A stretch of 64,000 nucleotides of DNA from Verrucomicrobiota bacterium (GTDB lineage Bacteria > Verrucomicrobiota > Verrucomicrobiia > Limisphaerales > UBA11320), in assembly GCA_016199985.1 (NCBI GenBank), contig JACQFQ010000010.1:1-64000 (forward strand), in the 5' to 3' direction. The stretch's first letter is position 1; the number at the start of each line of letters is the position of its first letter. The notes below the pieces were generated by a model that saw nothing but the letters and a program-made list of their open reading frames with translations, did no database searches and had not been told where the DNA came from. Below, piece by piece: positions 45,966-56,200 of this stretch. The translations under genes were made by a program, and so were the position numbers.

Positions 45966-46880
45966 ATGCGCCTCCTTCCGCTCCATATCCGAATTCGCGC
46001 GCTGCTGGCCTCCCTGCTGGGAATCGCCGCCAGCGTGATCACCGCCTCGTGCCAGAACCTGCGAGGCGACGAAGCCCTGTCAAAGATTCTGGAGGAGGGC
46101 GAGGATTGGAAGCTCGTGGCCTCCGGCTACAAGTTCACCGACGCCGCCTGCGCCGACGCCGCCGGACGCTTCTACTTCTCCGACGTCTCGGCCGGAGACG
46201 GCATCCACCAGGTGGATCTTGAGGGCGGCGTCAGCACGCTGGTCCCCAACGCGCCAAAGCTCAGCGGAATGAAGTTCGGACCCGACGGACGCCTCTATGC
46301 CTGCGCGCAGAGCCCGAAGAAGCAGATCGTGGCCTTTGTCCTGCCAGCGGGAACGATGACGGTCCTCGCCGACGATGTGCAGCCCAACGACCTTGTCGTC
46401 ACGAAGAAGGGTTATGTGTATTTCACGGAAACCGGCAAAGGCCAGGTCACTGTCATCACGCCCCAGGGCGTCGTGCGACTCGCCGCGAAGGGAATCACCG
46501 CGCCCAACGGAATCGGGCTCTCGCCGGACCATGGAACGCTGGCGGTCTCCGAGTACACGGGAAGCAATGTGTGGGCGTATCGGATTGACGCCGATGGCGC
46601 GCTCAGCGGCGGCGAGCGTTACATGCAGCTGCAAACGCCGGCGGGCGCCGCGCGCAGCGAAGGCGACGGCATGACCGTCGACGCGGACGGACGCTACTAC
46701 GTCACCTCGGCCCTCGGGATCCAGATGTTCGATGCGACAGGGCGTCTGAGCGGAATCATTTCCCGCCCCCAGGCCAAAGGCACGGTCAGCTGCGCGTTCG
46801 CCGGAAAGGACTTCGCCTATCTTTACGCGTGTTCCTCGGACAAAGTGTTCCGCCGTAAGCTGAAAGTTCGTGGAAGATAG
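45966..46880 (+). CDS. SMP-30/gluconolactonase-like secreted beta-propeller
   Basis: 304 residues from ATG 45966. A hydrophobic leader (LLASLLGIAASVITASC) ends in a Cys with a weak lipobox, so it may be exported or lipid-anchored. The body shows SMP-30 propeller features: GRFYFSDVSAGDGIHQVDLEG, GMKFGPDGRLYACAQ, GITAPNGIGLSPDHGTLAVSEYTGSNVWAYR split over two blades, and GDGMTVDADGRYYV. Asn in APNGIGLSPD and Asp in DGMTVD are expected calcium ligands. The family hydrolyses sugar lactones, but the true substrate is not known here. It is co-directional with the esterase 19 bases upstream. Confidence 0.85.
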   Translation: MRLLPLHIRIRALLASLLGIAASVITASCQNLRGDEALSKILEEGEDWKLVASGYKFTDAACADAAGRFYFSDVSAGDGIHQVDLEGGVSTLVPNAPKLSGMKFGPDGRLYACAQSPKKQIVAFVLPAGTMTVLADDVQPNDLVVTKKGYVYFTETGKGQVTVITPQGVVRLAAKGITAPNGIGLSPDHGTLAVSEYTGSNVWAYRIDADGALSGGERYMQLQTPAGAARSEGDGMTVDADGRYYVTSALGIQMFDATGRLSGIISRPQAKGTVSCAFAGKDFAYLYACSSDKVFRRKLKVRGR

Positions 46881-46987
46881 CGCGCGCGGTCGTGAGACCT
46901 GCTTTCTCCCCCTTACGTGCGCTTGCCCCAACGGGTATTCCACCCGATGAGGCGTGTTCCACCGCGGTCCCTTCAGATTTTACCTGT

Positions 46988-47016
46988 TTGAACGCGCGGC
47001 GATTCTGCTTCATAAG
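46988..47016 (+). promoter_or_regulatory. candidate promoter of the RND efflux operon
   Basis: TTGAAC (46988-46993), a 17-base spacer and CATAAG (47011-47016), 146 bases before the pump ATG. Boxes are 5/6 and 4/6 to consensus. No operator-like palindrome is evident nearby. Confidence 0.4.
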
Positions 47017-47161
47017 AGCTCGCGCGATATGAACCTAGGGTCTTGTTTGAGCATATGCGGCGTGAGCGTCCTATCCTCGCGGCGCGTCCGTGAACGCTGG
47101 GAGACTTCCCTCGGTTCTCCGCCGCTCGCCCCGTCCTCCGCTTCCATCTGACCGCCGCATC

Positions 47162-50100
47162 ATGTGGATCGTTCGCCTAGCCCTTCGCCGACCCTACACC
47201 TTCGTGGTGGCGGCGTTGGTTCTGTTGCTGCTGGCGCCGTTCGTCCTGGTCCGGACCCCCACGGACATCTTCCCCGCCATACCCATTCCGGTGATCAGCG
47301 TCGTCTGGCAATACGCCGGGCTCAACGCGGCCGAGATTGAGCAGCGCCTGCTCTATCTTCACGAGCGCTCGCTGAGCGCCACGGTGAACGACATCGAGCA
47401 CATCGAATCGAACGCCTACAACGGCGTGGGGATCATCAAGGTGTTCCTGCAGCCGGGCGCGTCGGTGGATGGCGGCATCGCGCAGATCACCGCGATAGCC
47501 CAGACCATCCTCCGCCAGATGCCGCCAAGCCAGACGCCGCCGCTGATCATCCGCTACAACGCCAGCACCGTCCCCATCCTTCAATACGCCGTGTCGAGCC
47601 AGAAGCTCTCCGAGCAGGAGCTGTACGACATCAGCCAGAACCAGATTCGGATCGGGCTTTCAACCGTGTTGGGCGCGTCCGTGCCCTGGCCGTACGGCGG
47701 GAAGACGCGCATGGTCTCCGTCGACCTTGATCTGGGCCTGCTCGTCTCCAAGCATCTTTCCGCGCAGGACGTGGTCAACGCGATCTCGTCCCAGAATCTC
47801 ATCCTGCCCAGCGGCACCGCGAAGATCGGGCCGACCGAATACGACATCGAGCTCAACACCAGCCCCAAGCTCCTGGATTCGCTGAACAACCTGCCGATCA
47901 AAACGGTGGATGGCGCCACGGTGTTTGTTCGAGATGTGGCGCAGGTCCGCGATGGCTACCAGCCCCAGCAAAACGTGGCGCGACAGGACGGGGTGCGCGG
48001 CGCGCTGCTCACGATCCTCAAGAGCGGCGCCGGATCCACCCTGGATGTCGCCCGCCGCGTGAAGCAGACGATGCCCCGCATTCTCCAGGGATTGTCCCCC
48101 GACCTGGAGGTGAAGGAGTTCGCGGACCAGTCGCTCTTCGTCGTCGCCGCGATCGACGGCGTCGTGAAGGAGGGGTGCGTCGCCGCCGCCCTGACCGCCG
48201 CCATGATCCTGCTCTTCCTCGGATCCTGGCGAAGCACATTCATCATCGCTCTCTCGATTCCCCTCTCGGTGCTCTCCTCGCTCACGGTGCTCAGCGCGCT
48301 GGGCGAAACGATCAACCTGATGACGCTCGGAGGCCTGTCCCTGGCGGTCGGCGTCCTGGTGGACGACGCCACGGTGGAGATCGAGAACGTCCACCGACAA
48401 ATGGCGCTCGGCAAGCCGCTCACCGAGGCCATCCTCGCCGGCGCGGCGGAGATCGCGCTCCCCGCCTTCGTCAGCACGCTCTGCATCTGCATTGTTTTCG
48501 TGCCGATGTTTTTCCTCGCCGGCGTCTCCCGGCACCTCTTCGTGCCCCTGGCGGAAGCCGTGGTGTTCGCGATGCTGGCCAGTTACATCCTTTCCCGCAC
48601 TCTCATCCCCACCCTGGTTCTTTGGTTCTACAAGAAGGTCCATCACCCGGAGGCGGGCATCACAACCGAATCCCATTTGGAATTGCCGGCGGGATTCGAG
48701 CACGCGCACCAATTGTTTAATCGCGGCTTTGAGCGGCTCCGACACGAATATCGACGCATGCTCGAGGCCCTGCTTCGGCATCGCGTCGGATTCGCGATTT
48801 GCTTCGTCGCGTTCTGCCTGGGATCCGCGCTGCTGCTCCCCCAGCTGGGACAGGACTTCTTTCCCTCCGTCGACGCGGGTCAGCTCCGACTCCATCTCCG
48901 GGCGAGGTCCGGCACGCGGATCGAGGAAACCGTGCGGCTGGTGGACAGGGTGGAGGCGGCCCTGCGCGACGATGTCGGCGCCGGGGAGATCGCGGGAATC
49001 CTCGACAACATCGGGATCCCCAACTCCGGCATCAGCCTCAGCTACAGCAACAGCGGCCTTATCGGAACCGGCGACGCCGACATCCTGGTCAGCCTGAAGA
49101 AGGGCCACCGGCCGACGGCGGAGCATGTGCGGAGGCTGCGGCTGATGTTGAACCAGCGCTTCCCCGGCACGACGTTCTACTTCCTCCCCGCCGACATTGT
49201 CAGCCAGACGCTGAACATGGGCCTCCCCGCGCCGATCGATGTGCAGATCGTCGGCAAAGACCAGGTTCGGAATCGTGAGGTGGCCGCTCGCCTGGCGGAT
49301 CGAATCCGTCAGGTGCCGGGGTCCGTCGACGCCCGTGTGCAGCAGCCCGCCGATCAGCCGAAGCTCCAGTTCGAGATTGATCGCACCAAGGCGGGAGAAT
49401 TGGGGCTGAGCGAAAAGGACGTGGCCAACTCGGTGCTCCTCAGCCTCAGCGGCAGCGGCCAGATCCAGCCCGGCTACTGGCTGAATCCGAAGGTCGGCAT
49501 TCAGTATCTTGTGAATGTGCGCGCGCCCGAACGGGCCATGGACTCCATGGCCGCCCTGAACTCCATCCCGGTGGATGGCGCCAGCCCGGGCCCCGGGAGC
49601 AGGCAGCTCTTCTCCAATCTCGCCACCTCGCAGCGCACATCGGGCCCGCCGGTCATCTCGCATTACAATGTGCAGCCCGTGATTGACGTCTTCAGCGGCG
49701 CTGGCGGACGCGACCTCGCGGGCGTGCTGCGAGATGTGCGGCCGCTTGTCCGCCAGGCCGAGAGCGAGTTGCCGAAAGGCAGCTACATCGTCATGCGCGG
49801 ACAGGCGGACACCATGCGATCCAGCTTCACCGGCCTCAGCCTCGGCCTCGCGATCGCGATCATTCTGGTCTATTTGCTCCTCGTCGTGAATTTCCAGAGC
49901 TGGCTGGATCCTTTCATCATCATCACCGCGCTCCCGGGCGCGCTCGCCGGGGTGATCTGGGCGCTGCACCTCACCGTCACGACCCTGAGCGTCCCCGCGC
50001 TGATGGGCGCAATCATGAGCCTCGGCGTCGCCACATCGAACGCCGTTCTGGTCGTCAGCTTTTCGCGGACCCACCTGCGCGCGGGATTGGATCCTGCGAC

Positions 50101-50392
50101 CGCGGCCCTGGAGGCGGGCGCGGGCCGGCTGCGTCCTGTGTTGATGACCGCGCTCGCGATGATCATCGGGATGCTGCCGCTCAGCCTCGGATGGGGCGAA
50201 GGCGGCGAGCAAAACGCGCCGCTCGGACGCGCCGTGATCGGCGGCCTCCTTCTCGCCACCCTGGCAACCCTCCTTTTCGTTCCGGTGGTGTTCAGCCTGA
50301 TGCACCGCCACGCGGCCGGTTCCGAAGACTCTCCGGCCATCGCCGACCCGGACGCGGGCGCCCCGGCTTTGCCCTCATCCTCGCCCCCATGA
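47162..50392 (+). CDS. RND-family efflux pump (AcrB-like inner membrane subunit)
   Basis: 1076 residues from ATG 47162. TM1 is VVAALVLLLLAPFVLVRTP, followed by a large periplasmic porter domain. TM4 has the proton-relay pair in LAVGVLVDDATVEIENVHR. The internal repeat is clear: a second loop with LPQLGQDFFPSVDAGQLRLHLRARSGTRIEE split across the strand, and TM8-12 at the C-terminus (LGLAIAIILVYLLLVVNFQSW). The pump exports drugs or toxic solutes using proton force. The short DIFPAIPIPVISVVWQY motif after TM1 is that of the HAE-1-like branch rather than heavy-metal pumps. The adaptor gene overlaps its stop by 4 bases. Confidence 0.93.
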   Translation: MWIVRLALRRPYTFVVAALVLLLLAPFVLVRTPTDIFPAIPIPVISVVWQYAGLNAAEIEQRLLYLHERSLSATVNDIEHIESNAYNGVGIIKVFLQPGASVDGGIAQITAIAQTILRQMPPSQTPPLIIRYNASTVPILQYAVSSQKLSEQELYDISQNQIRIGLSTVLGASVPWPYGGKTRMVSVDLDLGLLVSKHLSAQDVVNAISSQNLILPSGTAKIGPTEYDIELNTSPKLLDSLNNLPIKTVDGATVFVRDVAQVRDGYQPQQNVARQDGVRGALLTILKSGAGSTLDVARRVKQTMPRILQGLSPDLEVKEFADQSLFVVAAIDGVVKEGCVAAALTAAMILLFLGSWRSTFIIALSIPLSVLSSLTVLSALGETINLMTLGGLSLAVGVLVDDATVEIENVHRQMALGKPLTEAILAGAAEIALPAFVSTLCICIVFVPMFFLAGVSRHLFVPLAEAVVFAMLASYILSRTLIPTLVLWFYKKVHHPEAGITTESHLELPAGFEHAHQLFNRGFERLRHEYRRMLEALLRHRVGFAICFVAFCLGSALLLPQLGQDFFPSVDAGQLRLHLRARSGTRIEETVRLVDRVEAALRDDVGAGEIAGILDNIGIPNSGISLSYSNSGLIGTGDADILVSLKKGHRPTAEHVRRLRLMLNQRFPGTTFYFLPADIVSQTLNMGLPAPIDVQIVGKDQVRNREVAARLADRIRQVPGSVDARVQQPADQPKLQFEIDRTKAGELGLSEKDVANSVLLSLSGSGQIQPGYWLNPKVGIQYLVNVRAPERAMDSMAALNSIPVDGASPGPGSRQLFSNLATSQRTSGPPVISHYNVQPVIDVFSGAGGRDLAGVLRDVRPLVRQAESELPKGSYIVMRGQADTMRSSFTGLSLGLAIAIILVYLLLVVNFQSWLDPFIIITALPGALAGVIWALHLTVTTLSVPALMGAIMSLGVATSNAVLVVSFSRTHLRAGLDPATAALEAGAGRLRPVLMTALAMIIGMLPLSLGWGEGGEQNAPLGRAVIGGLLLATLATLLFVPVVFSLMHRHAAGSEDSPAIADPDAGAPALPSSSPP

Positions 50393-51600
50393 ACTCCCCT
50401 TCCCATCCTCCTCCTCCGGCCCAACCGCCGCTTCACCGCGCCGGGGGATCAGGCGACCCGCCGGTTCGACTCCGGCTCTGGGCCGTGGCGGCGCTGGTCG
50501 TGATTGCGATCGGAGCGTTCGCCGGCCTCGCGCCGCGGATTCGTCAATCCACGCGGGTCCGCGAGGACACACGCCGGCTCGCCATACTGTCGGTCACGAC
50601 AGCGCGGGCCAGCCTGCAGACAGGAACGGTGGAAAGCACGTTGCCGGCGGAGATACGGCCCTGGATCGAAGCGCCGATTTACGCCCGCGCCAACGGATAC
50701 CTCCATCGGTGGCTCGTCGATCTCGGGGCGCGAGTCGAGGCGGGACAGGTTCTCGCCGAGATCGACGCTCCCGAACTGACGCAGGAGCTCGCGCAAGCGA
50801 AGGCGCAGCTGGCCCAGGCCGAGGCCGCGCGCGAGCTGAGCGCCACGACATCGGCCCGGTGGAAGGAGCTCCTGAAGACGGGAAGCGTGAGCGAGCAGGA
50901 CGCGGCGGAGAAGACGGCGGACCTCGCCCTGAAGATTGCGATGACGGACGGCGCCAGGGCGAACGCGCGGCGCCTGGAAGAAACGCTCTCGTTCGCGCGC
51001 GTCACGGCGCCATTCGCGGGCGTCATCACCGCGCGACGCGTCGATGTCGGCGACCTGATCAGCGCCAGCAACGGCAAGGAGCTCTTCCGTCTGGCCGACG
51101 TTTCGACCCTGCGAGTCTTCGTTCGCGTCCCTCAAACCAGGTCCAGGGACATCGTCCCCGGGATGGTCGCCGAGCTCACGCTCCCCGAGAGTCCCGCGCA
51201 GCCGCGCGCCGCCAAAGTCGCCAGGCACGCCGGAATGATCGACGCCGCCTCGCGAACGCTGCTGGTGGAATTGGAGCTGGAGAACAAGAGCGGCGAGATC
51301 CTGGCCGGCAGCTTTGGGCTCGTGCGCTTCCCGGACCTCGCCAATTCCGCCGTCCTCACGGCGCCGTCCAACACTCTCTTGTTCCGCACCGACGGCGCGC
51401 ACGTGGGCATTCTCGATCCCAACGGAGAAACCGTAAGGCTCCAGCGCGTTCGGATCGGGAGGGACTTCGGGCCCACCATCGAGGTGCTCAGCGGCGTCAC
51501 TCCCTCGGATCTCCTCGTCCTCAACCCGCCGGACTCGCTCGTCGACGGCATGAAGGTGCATGTCGTGGAGGCCACGACGTCCGCCCCTCCCGAACATTGA
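50389..51600 (+). CDS. RND efflux periplasmic adaptor (membrane fusion protein)
   Basis: 403 residues; ATG 50389 overlaps the pump TGA. After a Pro-rich cytoplasmic start there is one membrane anchor (LWAVAALVVIAIGAFAGLAP). A lipoyl half-motif (ARANGYLHRWLVDLGARVEAGQVLAEID), an alpha-hairpin rich in Ala and Glu, the second half (APFAGVITARRVDVGDLISAS) and beta-barrel and membrane-proximal domains follow. It bridges the pump and the outer membrane channel. Confidence 0.92.
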   Translation: MNSPSHPPPPAQPPLHRAGGSGDPPVRLRLWAVAALVVIAIGAFAGLAPRIRQSTRVREDTRRLAILSVTTARASLQTGTVESTLPAEIRPWIEAPIYARANGYLHRWLVDLGARVEAGQVLAEIDAPELTQELAQAKAQLAQAEAARELSATTSARWKELLKTGSVSEQDAAEKTADLALKIAMTDGARANARRLEETLSFARVTAPFAGVITARRVDVGDLISASNGKELFRLADVSTLRVFVRVPQTRSRDIVPGMVAELTLPESPAQPRAAKVARHAGMIDAASRTLLVELELENKSGEILAGSFGLVRFPDLANSAVLTAPSNTLLFRTDGAHVGILDPNGETVRLQRVRIGRDFGPTIEVLSGVTPSDLLVLNPPDSLVDGMKVHVVEATTSAPPEH

Positions 51601-51614
51601 CCTCCTCTTGCGTC

Positions 51615-53123
51615 ATGCGCGAACCCTCTTCCCCACCCTCCGGCTCGCACGCCTCGTTCGATCCCGTCGCGGTGAGGACTAGCGCCTTGCGGCTCCTTGG
51701 CGGGGCGGCGATCGCGGCGATCGCGGCCAGCCTCACGGCATGCGTCTCCTCGGGAGGATCCGATGGCGCGCGGGCCTCTGAAAAGCTGCGAGCGCAGGAA
51801 GCCATCGCGGGACTGATCGAGAAGGCTCCGATCGAGTGGAAGCTCGCGGAGCCCGCGGCGCGCCCGCCCCGCGAGCAATGGTGGCGTCTGTTCCAGGACG
51901 CGGAGCTCGATCGGCTCGAGGAGCTCGCGCTGAAGCAGAACCAGCAGCTCGCGGAGATCCTGTCGCGACGCGACCAGGCGAAAGCGCTTGTCGGCGTTGG
52001 ATTGAGCGATCGGTTTCCTCATCTGAGCGCGACGCCGGCGTTCACACGGCAGCGAACAAGCCCTCACGCGTTCGATCGAGGCAAGGAGATCGGCGTTCCG
52101 CACACTTACACGAGCTACGTCCTGCCGCTCGAAAGCTCCTGGGAGCTGGATCTATGGGGACGCGTCCGACGACAGGTCGACGCCGCGCGCGCTCGCGCCA
52201 GGGCCGCGGACGATGATTACCGAGCGGCGAAGCTTTCGATCCAGGCCGAGGTCGCCACCGCGTATTTCGGCCTCGCCGCCGCCATGAGAGATCAGGCGCT
52301 CCTCGCGGCCACCGTCGAGGCCTATCGGAAGTCTTCGGAGCTGGTTCGCGAGCGCCGACGCGTCGGGATTGTGAGCGATCTCGACCTGGCGCAGGCTGAG
52401 ACCCAGCTGCGCTCGGCCCAGTCGCAGACGCCCGCCAGCGCGTTGCGCGCGCAGAAACTCCGCAACGCTTTGGCCGCGCTCTGCGGCGCGACGCCGGCGG
52501 CTTTCCACTCGGCGGACTCCCGGGAAGCGTCTCAACTCCCCGGGGACATCCCTTCCGTCGTCCGAAGCGAATGGCTGGAAAACCGTCCGGACATCGCCGC
52601 CGCGTCCCGTCGCGTCGCGGCCGCCAATGCCGATGTCGGAGTCGCTCGGGCGGCCTACTATCCGCGGCTCGCCCTCAAAGGGCTGGCGGGGGTTCAATCC
52701 ATCGACGCCGCCTCCCTGCTCTCGTGGCCGAGCCGAATCTGGGCGGTGGGCCCGAGCCTCGACATGCCGCTCTTCACCGCGGGACGCACGCGCTCCCTCG
52801 TGGCCGCGTCGAGAAGCGCCTATGACGCGACAGTCGCGCAATACCGTCAGACCGTGCTCAGCGCGTTTCAGGAGGTGGAGGATCAACTGGCGTCGCTCGG
52901 ATCGCTCGCGGAGCAGGAGAGCGCGGAGGTCGGCGCCCTGGAATCATCGCGGAAGGCCCTGGAGGTCGCCAACAATCGCTATCGGGCCGGGATGATCACC
53001 TTTCTCGAGGTGGCGAACGCCCAAACGATCGCCCTGATTCACGAAAGGGCCGTGGTCGCGCTCCGGGCGGAAAGACAGCTCGCCGCGGTGGGCCTGATCC
53101 GGGCGCTGGCCGCGAGCTGGTAA
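51615..53123 (+). CDS. NodT-family outer membrane efflux lipoprotein
   Basis: 502 residues from ATG 51615. A lipobox (SLTAC) follows the leader (LLGGAAIAAIAASLTAC). The TolC-type repeats are seen in EQWWRLFQDAELDRLEELAL, SSWELDLWGRVRRQVDAAR, EWLENRPDIAAASRRVAAAN and AYYPRLALKG. It forms the trimeric exit duct for the pump encoded by the two upstream genes, 14 bases away. The frame is open far 5', overlapping the adaptor gene, but that extension is a shadow. Confidence 0.92.
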   Translation: MREPSSPPSGSHASFDPVAVRTSALRLLGGAAIAAIAASLTACVSSGGSDGARASEKLRAQEAIAGLIEKAPIEWKLAEPAARPPREQWWRLFQDAELDRLEELALKQNQQLAEILSRRDQAKALVGVGLSDRFPHLSATPAFTRQRTSPHAFDRGKEIGVPHTYTSYVLPLESSWELDLWGRVRRQVDAARARARAADDDYRAAKLSIQAEVATAYFGLAAAMRDQALLAATVEAYRKSSELVRERRRVGIVSDLDLAQAETQLRSAQSQTPASALRAQKLRNALAALCGATPAAFHSADSREASQLPGDIPSVVRSEWLENRPDIAAASRRVAAANADVGVARAAYYPRLALKGLAGVQSIDAASLLSWPSRIWAVGPSLDMPLFTAGRTRSLVAASRSAYDATVAQYRQTVLSAFQEVEDQLASLGSLAEQESAEVGALESSRKALEVANNRYRAGMITFLEVANAQTIALIHERAVVALRAERQLAAVGLIRALAASW

Positions 53124-53124
53124 T

Positions 53125-53140
53125 CAGGGCTTCCGCCCTG
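53125..53140 (+). terminator. small hairpin after the efflux operon
   Basis: CAGGGC-TTCC-GCCCTG directly after the stop of the efflux channel gene. The stem is perfect with a 4-base loop, but no T-tract follows immediately, so it may be a weak terminator or a 3' stabilising hairpin. Confidence 0.35.
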
Positions 53141-53229
53141 TTGCCAGATTCGTTTCTTTGTGTAGTGTTGCCGGCACTGACTTCCCAACAACCCTGAAAG
53201 CGGAGGGGTCTTGAGCCTCCCACAAAAAT

Positions 53230-56200
53230 ATGTCCAGCGCGCAGTGCTTTGTCATGTTCCTCCGTGAGCACGATCGTCCCAAAGAGTCTCGATTCCACGT
53301 CGATCGCCAACATCGCCGGATCGCGCAATGCCTGATCCTCTGTCCGCTTCTGGCCCTGTGTCTCGCGCCCGGCATCCTCACGGGCGATGAGATCACCTGG
53401 ACGAACAAAGCCGGCGGCAATTGGAATGTTCCCGCGAACTGGCTTCCTTCGCGGCTCCCGCTGCCGGGGGACGATGTGTATGTCACCAACGGAGGCGCCT
53501 ACACCCTCACGCTCAACGTCGACACGACGGTGAACAGCCTGACCGTGGGCGGGCCGGCTGGACAACAAACCTTCTTCAGCAACGGGCGACGGCTGAGCGT
53601 GGGGCAGACCCTGTTCCTGGGCACAAACGGGGCCTTTCGCCACAACGGCACGCTGACGGGCGCCGTCGTTCGCGTGGAAGGACGGTGGGACTGGACTGGG
53701 GGCACGGTCTCGGGCTTCAGCAACCAGTCCGTGTTTGTGCAGATTGCGCCCATGGCGCGCTTGAACATGACGAACAACGCCCCCCGCACGCTCCAGCGGG
53801 TCGCGATCACCAACACCGGCGCCATCACTTGGTCCAGCGGCGCCCTTCTCTCCTCTCTCGGTGAGTCCCTGCTTCAGAACGAAGGCCTGTGGTCGGTGGA
53901 GACCGCGAGCGCGACAAGCTGGACCGTCACGGGCGCAGGAACGACAGCCCGGGTTGCGAATGGGCTGGCGGGCACGGTGCGCAAATCGGAAGCCGGAGCG
54001 GCGACGCTGAATGCCAGCGTCCTCAACCTCGGTCTCATCGAAATCAAGGAGGGGGCGTTGGTTCTGAATGAAGGTGGAACCAACCAAGCCTCTATCCAGG
54101 TGGCCGCCTTGAGCGCCCTTCAGGTGAAGGACGGCACTTTCGATCATCTGAATTCCTCCACCCTTTCCGGCGCGGGGACGAACCATGTCTCCGCCACCGG
54201 GCGAGTTCGCTTCTTGACCGGAGCTCGACCGGACTTCTCCAACATGACGGTCGACATCGCGGGTGGGCGCATGGAGTTTGACGTCGGCGCCGAGCTCGCG
54301 GTCAGCGCGTTGATGCTGCGAGGAGGAACGCTCGCCGGCGGCGACACGGCGAACGTGCAGGGTCGGTTCGCATGGACGGCCGGGGTCTACAGCAACATGA
54401 CCGTGAACGCCCTCGGCGGCGTCCTTCTCGGCTCGCAGGCTGGAGGCACACTGACGTTCACGAGCGGGCGCATCCGAAATCTGGCCGACGGGCAGTGGGT
54501 AAACTCAACGATCCAGAGCTCAACCCCCGGGCTCTCGGCCGTGCTCGAGAACCAGGCCCTGTTGCAGCTGTCCAATCAAGTCACCTGGAGTGTGACGGCG
54601 GGCCTTTCGGCGATCCTCACGAACGCGGGCGTCCTGCGCCAACGCACCAACACCTCGGAATCCAAGATTGCAGCGACGCTCCAGAACGCGTCGACCGGCT
54701 CGATTCAAGCGAAGGATGGCGACCTGAACTTCACCTCGGGCGGCTTCAGCGCGGGCGTGATGGAGTCCACCGGCGCGGGATCCCTTCACTTCACTTCTGG
54801 ATCCACGCCATTTGAGATGCGGTCGGGAGCTCGCGTGATCGGGAATGGACAGCTCCTCGTGGGAGGGAAGGTGCGATGTCTGGCGGGATCCGCCTTGGAC
54901 GACGCCTCCCTGAACATGCGCCTTCTATCAGGGACCCTGGCGCTCGATTCCAACACTTCACACAACGTAGGCCAACTGGACCTCTCGGCGGGAGAGTTGA
55001 GCGGCCCAGGACGACTCGATGCCCTCGGTCTGACCACCTGGCAATCGACGATTCTGGATAGCAACCTCGTGATGAACTGCCGCGGCGGCCTTGTGATAAC
55101 CGGCGGCGTTCATTCGCTCACTGCCGCGACCTTGCGCAACTCAGGCGTTGCGCAGTGGACCTCAGGACTGATCCAAACCACCATCGGACCCTCGGCCATC
55201 AACAATGCGCCCACGGGAACGTTCACCGTTGCGGATGCGTCGCGCTGGACAGTCAGTGGAACGAACACCAGCCTCTTCATCAACGAGGGCGTCTTCTCGC
55301 GCGATTCCGGGACGCGACCTGTGCATCTGGACGTGGATTTTGAGAACCGCGGCGATGTGCGGCTCCCGGGCTTTCTGGAATTGAGATCGGGAACGGGGCG
55401 ATATCGCCAGATCACCGGACGCACCGTGCTGGTGAGCGGCGGTCTGCGCACAGATCCCGCCGTCGAATTGGACGGCGGAACCCTCGACGGGGTCGGCGAG
55501 ATCGACGCCACTCTCCATAACAGCGGCACGATTCGCCCCGGCGCCAGTCCGGGGGTTTTGCGAGTTCGCGGTGATTGGGCGCAGACACCGTCCGGCGTTC
55601 TGGAGATAGAACTGGCCGGCACGGGCGTGGGACAATACGACGTGCTTTCCGTGGATGGGCGCGCGATGGCGGGAGGAGGTGTTCGCGCCCTTCTGCTCGG
55701 AGGTTTCAGCCCTCCGGCCGACGCGATCGTTGCATTCCTGACCTCCGTCGGAGGCGTGGTGGGTCTGTTCGATCGATTCGACGCGCCCCCCGGACCTCCC
55801 TGGATGGAACTGTTGGAAACCCCAAACACCGCAACTCTGCATGTGCTGGCGACGCCGCCACAGCTGACCATCGCTTTGGGGGTCAGCGCGGCCGTTAGTA
55901 TCTCGGCGGAGCAGGAGTTCAGCCTGCCCGTCACGCTCTCGTTCCCCGGAAGCGACCTCCAGACGGTCAGCCTGAGCGCCGCTCTCACTGATCCGACGCT
56001 TGTGCCTCAGGCGAACATCCGCTTTGCGGGCACGGGACGGAGTCGAACAATGACTTTCCGTCCGGATCTCCTTCGCTCAGGAACGGCAACCGTCACCGTC
56101 AGCGCCGGCGACGGCGACGGCGCGGCGGCAAATGCTTCATTCCTGCTCCAAGTCACGCCGGCTCCTCCCCAAGGCCTGCTGGCTTGGGAACCATTCGATT

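Noticed and set aside
50709..51614. 5' extension of the efflux channel frame overlapping the adaptor gene
   Set aside because: The extension is Arg-rich shadow sequence; the lipoprotein leader begins cleanly at ATG 51615.
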